Shown: positions 61,274 through 64,000 of the stretch, piece by piece
How positions within the stretch are numbered: position 1 is the first letter of the stretch
Layout: the number at the start of each line of letters is the position of its first letter
Source of the DNA: JAICND01 sp040905905
Lineage (GTDB): Bacteria; Actinomycetota; Acidimicrobiia; Spongiisociales; ZC4RG35
NCBI GenBank assembly: GCA_040905905.1
Contig: JBBDQN010000032.1
Span: forward strand, 55,268-119,267
Length of the DNA stretch: 64,000 nucleotides
Direction of reading: 5' to 3'
Made by a program: the position numbers and the translations under genes
The notes under the pieces: generated by a model
Seen by the model: the letters and a program-made list of their open reading frames with translations, nothing else
The model's database searches: none
What the model was told of the DNA's origin: nothing

Positions 61274-63715
61274 GTGCCCGAAATCACCGTCCAAGGCCAA
61301 ATTGGTGGCAAGGACCTGTCATTATCCACCGGCAAAATAGCCCTACAGGCAGATGGCGCCGTGGTCGCCCGCATCGGCGAGACGGAGTTGCTGGTGACAG
61401 CAACCGCTAACAAGACCATGCGTGAGGGAATCGACTTCTTTCCCCTCACTGTCGACTTTGAGGAGCGGATGTACGCAGTCGGGAAGATCCCCGGCTCGTT
61501 CTTTCGCCGCGAGGGCCGGGCGACCGAAGCCGCCACCTTGGCCTGCCGCCTGATCGACCGACCCCTACGTCCATCGTTTGCCGAGGGCTTTCGTTGCGAA
61601 ACCCATGTGGTGGCCCTCACCCTGGCCTTTGATGGTCAGAACCCCCACGATGTCATCGCCCTCAACGCCGCTTCGGCAGCCCTGATGATCAGCGGCATAC
61701 CTTTCGAGGGCCCTATCGGGGCCACCCGCCTCGCCCTCAAGAAGGGTGAGTGGGTTCCTTTGCCCACCCACGCCGACCTGGAAGAGGCGGTGTTCGAACT
61801 AGTCGTGGCCGGAGGGCGGAATGAGAAGGGTGGGATCGACATCATCATGGTGGAGGCCGGATCCACCCTCAATGGCCTTCGTCTGATCGCCGCCGGTGAA
61901 GCTCCTTCCGACGAGGCCGCAGTTGCTGCCGGGTTGGAGGAGTCGAAGAAGTACATCGCCGAAGCGATCGACCTCCAGATGCAACTGGTCGAGAAGGCAG
62001 GCCGTAAAGAGTCGGACTGGCCGCTGGCGGTTGACTACACCCCCGAGCTTTACAGCCGGGTCGAGACCGCCGCCCGTCCCCGGCTGGACGAGGTGACCCG
62101 TCTCACCGGTAAGAAGGAACGCAACGATGCCGAGTCCGCCGCGCGGGACGCGGTCTTTGCCGAGCTCGAGATTGCCGATGAGGATCTTGACCAGGCCAAA
62201 CGGGCCTGGAAGTCGGTCCTCAAAGACATCATGCGCGCGAGAGTCGTAGACGACAACGTCCGTCTCGACGGCCGCGGCCCCGAGGAGCTGCGCGCTGTCA
62301 CCGTCGAGGTGGGTGTGATCGGCCGCACTCACGGATCCGCCTTCTTCCAGCGTGGTGAGACCCAGGTCATCAATGTGACGACCCTGGGCATGCTGAAGAT
62401 GGAACAGATGCTCGACACTCTCGCATTAGAGGATTCCAAGCGGTTCATGCATCACTACAACATGCCGCCCTTCGCCACTGGCGAACCGGGATTCATGAGA
62501 GGGCCGAAGCGGCGCGAGATTGGACACGGGGCGTTGGCCGAAAAGGCCCTGTTGCCGGTGGTGCCGCTCGAGGCCGACTTTCCCTATGCCCTCCGCCTGG
62601 TGTCCGAGGTGGTGTCGTCCAACGGTTCGACTTCGATGGCCTCGGTTTGCGGATCGTCTTTGTCGATGATGGACGCCGGGGTTCCGATATCCGATCCGGT
62701 GGCCGGCATCGCCATGGGGCTGATCGAGCGCAATGGCCGCTACGTCACCTTGACCGACATTCTCGGGGCCGAAGATGCCCTGGGTGACATGGACTTCAAA
62801 GTGGCCGGCACCGCCAATGTCATCACGGCGTTGCAGCTTGACACCAAACTCTCCGGTCTGCCGAGCGAGGTTCTCACCGGTGCACTCGATCAGGCCCGGA
62901 CCGCCCGGTTGAAGATCCTCGATGCGATGAATGCAGTGATCGCTGCCCCCCGCACCGAGATGAATAAGTGGGCGCCGCGGATCGAGTCGATCCAGATTCC
63001 CAAAGACAAGATCGGCGAAGTCATCGGCCCCAAGGGCAAAGTGGTGCGGGAGCTGGAAGAGCAGACCGGTGCCACGATCGAGATCGAGGAGGAAGCCGGT
63101 TACGGCATCGTTCGCATCGCCTCGGCTGACTCGGACGCTCTGGCTGCGGCTCGCGACCGGGTGATGGCGATCGTGTTTCCACCAGAGGCCGAGATGGGCA
63201 AGGAATACCAGGGCGAGGTGGTCAACATCACCAAGTTCGGCGCCTTCATCAACATCCTCCCCGGACGGGATGGCCTGCTTCACATCTCCAAGATCGACGC
63301 AAGCCGTCGAGTCGACCGGGTCGAGGACTACCTCGAACTTGGTCAGAAGATCGCGGTGGTGGTCGAAGAGATCGATCGCAACGGCAAACTTGCTCTCAAA
63401 CTGGCTCAACCGCTCGAAGGTGGGCCGCGTGAGGGTGCCGGTGAAAGCTCCAACGGTGAGGACCGTCCTCGGGATCGGGACGATCGGCCCAGGGATCGGG
63501 ATGACCGGCCGAGGGATCGGGACCGTGGCGATCGCAATCGTGGTGGTGCTTCCCGCGACCAGCGCCCCAGAGACCGCGATACCAGAGACCGTGATCGCAG
63601 CGATCGCCCCCGTGAAAGCCGAACCGACAGCCCGGCTGCGCCTGACACTGCCGGCGAACGGCGCCGGGCTGCTGTGTCGTTCGAGGAGACCTTCGACGAC
63701 CGCAGCAAGGGCTGA
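61274..63715 (+). CDS. pnp: Polyribonucleotide nucleotidyltransferase
   Basis: 813 residues. Two RNase PH domains (first: FPLTVDFEERMYAVGKIPGS, RLIDRPLRPSF; second: RLDGRGPEELRAVTVEVG, FATGEPGFMRGPKRREIGHG), KH domain (IGEVIGPKGKVVRELEEQ) and S1 domain (YQGEVVNITKFGAFINILPG). The last ~85 residues are an Arg/Asp-rich repeat (DRPRDRD units) likely to bind RNA or partners. AAGGAG at 61262-61267 supports GTG 61274; ATG 61229 and the frame from 61211 lie in the leader hairpin. Confidence 0.95.
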   Translation: MPEITVQGQIGGKDLSLSTGKIALQADGAVVARIGETELLVTATANKTMREGIDFFPLTVDFEERMYAVGKIPGSFFRREGRATEAATLACRLIDRPLRPSFAEGFRCETHVVALTLAFDGQNPHDVIALNAASAALMISGIPFEGPIGATRLALKKGEWVPLPTHADLEEAVFELVVAGGRNEKGGIDIIMVEAGSTLNGLRLIAAGEAPSDEAAVAAGLEESKKYIAEAIDLQMQLVEKAGRKESDWPLAVDYTPELYSRVETAARPRLDEVTRLTGKKERNDAESAARDAVFAELEIADEDLDQAKRAWKSVLKDIMRARVVDDNVRLDGRGPEELRAVTVEVGVIGRTHGSAFFQRGETQVINVTTLGMLKMEQMLDTLALEDSKRFMHHYNMPPFATGEPGFMRGPKRREIGHGALAEKALLPVVPLEADFPYALRLVSEVVSSNGSTSMASVCGSSLSMMDAGVPISDPVAGIAMGLIERNGRYVTLTDILGAEDALGDMDFKVAGTANVITALQLDTKLSGLPSEVLTGALDQARTARLKILDAMNAVIAAPRTEMNKWAPRIESIQIPKDKIGEVIGPKGKVVRELEEQTGATIEIEEEAGYGIVRIASADSDALAAARDRVMAIVFPPEAEMGKEYQGEVVNITKFGAFINILPGRDGLLHISKIDASRRVDRVEDYLELGQKIAVVVEEIDRNGKLALKLAQPLEGGPREGAGESSNGEDRPRDRDDRPRDRDDRPRDRDRGDRNRGGASRDQRPRDRDTRDRDRSDRPRESRTDSPAAPDTAGERRRAAVSFEETFDDRSKG

Positions 63716-63721
63716 GTCACC

Positions 63722-63773
63722 CGTTTTGGCGCGTCGTTCTGCTCCCCTGGTGTCGATCGTCCGAACCAAAACG
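63722..63773. terminator. Palindromic repeat copy C (bidirectional terminator-like)
   Basis: 52 bases bounded by CGTTTTGG and CCAAAACG, followed by GAGGGTTTTT. It lies between the convergent pnp and ettA genes and matches the reverse complement of 23393-23444 at 49 of 52 bases by eye. Confidence 0.7.
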
Positions 63774-63781
63774 GAGGGTTT

Positions 63782-64000
63782 TTAGGAGGCCAGCGGCTTG
63801 TACCTCACCCGGTGGGGCCGCAACGCCTCCTCGCCCAAGTTGGTCCTGACCCATTCCTCGTACTCGGACCAGTTGCCCTGAAACCAACGGACCTGGGAGT
63901 CACCTTCGAAGGCAAGGATGTGGGTGCAGATCCGGTCGAGGAACCAGCGGTCGTGGGAGATCACCATGGCGCAGCCGGGAAATGCGGTCAACGCCTCCTC
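63782..64000 (-). CDS. ettA: ABC-F ATPase, energy-dependent translational throttle EttA (partial)
   Basis: Only the C-terminal ~72 residues are in the window; the gene continues past 64000. AMVISHDRWFLDRICTHILA (the H-loop region of the second ABC cassette) and FEGDSQVRWFQGNWSEYEEW ... RPHRVRYKPL are near-identical to the conserved EttA C-terminus. Binds the ribosomal E site and gates the first peptide bond according to ATP level. Confidence 0.92.
   Translation of the reverse strand, partial: EEALTAFPGCAMVISHDRWFLDRICTHILAFEGDSQVRWFQGNWSEYEEWVRTNLGEEALRPHRVRYKPLAS

Noticed and set aside
62426..63769. 447-codon open frame on the minus strand opposite pnp
   Set aside because: It is the antisense of a clear PNPase gene; high GC and codon bias create long antisense frames. 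No domain is recognisable.

Overview
The window looks like a chromosomal segment of a GC-rich actinobacterium. The core gene order is the actinobacterial one: sepIVA-like/DUF177/rpmF/plsX/rnc ... mutM/smc/ftsY; ffh/rpsP/khpA/rimM ... trmD/rplS/lepB/yraN; comM/dprA/xerC/whiG/rpsB/tsf/pyrH/frr/cdsA/dxr/rseP/ispG/proS ... rimP/nusA/infB/ylxP/rbfA/nrnA/truB/ribF/rpsO/pnp. The WhiG-type sigma factor, the SepIVA-like protein and the MntR-type DtxR regulator support this. An acidimicrobial or related deep-branching lineage is my guess from gene content; nothing in the window proves it. No plasmid, prophage, transposase, CRISPR array, rRNA or tRNA was seen.

Layout. 0-2.7 kb: SepIVA-like protein (cut by the window edge), DUF177, L32, fatty-acid/phospholipid entry (plsX) and RNase III. 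2.7-7.1 kb: an inserted metal module, with a Mn-type DtxR regulator divergent from an Fbp-like ABC transporter. 7.1-13.1 kb: DNA repair (mutM), acylphosphatase, chromosome condensation (smc), SRP receptor (ftsY), cytidine deaminase. 13.3-26.2 kb: a metabolic block with a WD40 protein coupled to a phosphodiesterase, etfBA, an EamA transporter, a tightly overlapping minus-strand operon upp-atl-deoB-deoA, a molybdopterin oxidoreductase and PEP carboxylase. 26.2-34.4 kb: ffh, ribosomal and rRNA/tRNA-modification genes, interrupted between rimM and trmD by a lipoprotein, a small-ORF/ribbon-helix-helix/DUF4097 cassette and an acyl-CoA dehydrogenase. 34.4-37.2 kb: ABC exporter, two tiny minus-strand genes, enoyl-CoA hydratase. 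37.2-50.9 kb: competence/recombination genes, sigma factor, translation factors, pyrimidine and phospholipid synthesis, MEP isoprenoid genes dxr and ispG, rseP, proS. 51.0-53.7 kb: two small membrane proteins, fdhD, serC. 53.8-63.7 kb: the long nusA-infB-pnp translation/RNA operon. The end is the C-terminus of an ABC-F protein (ettA).

How it works together. Most genes are housekeeping and are packed with 1-8 base overlaps, implying translational coupling. The gene content (ETF, acyl-CoA dehydrogenase, enoyl-CoA hydratase, nucleoside salvage, PEP carboxylase) suggests a heterotroph that oxidises fatty acids. FdhD at 52 kb is the expected maturation factor for a molybdoenzyme such as the one at 21.4-23.4 kb.

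The most unusual signals are: (i) a dense array of TGACA motifs in front of the ribbon-helix-helix/DUF4097 cassette; (ii) a 52-base palindromic repeat present three times, always at a convergent gene junction; (iii) three genes whose only reasonable start appears to be CTG; (iv) a short intergenic hairpin-repeat cluster upstream of proS; and (v) a WD40 protein with an odd N-terminal motif coupled to a phosphodiesterase. No clearly new multi-gene defence or biosynthetic system is visible; the 29.6-31.1 kb cassette is the best candidate for an undescribed regulatory unit.
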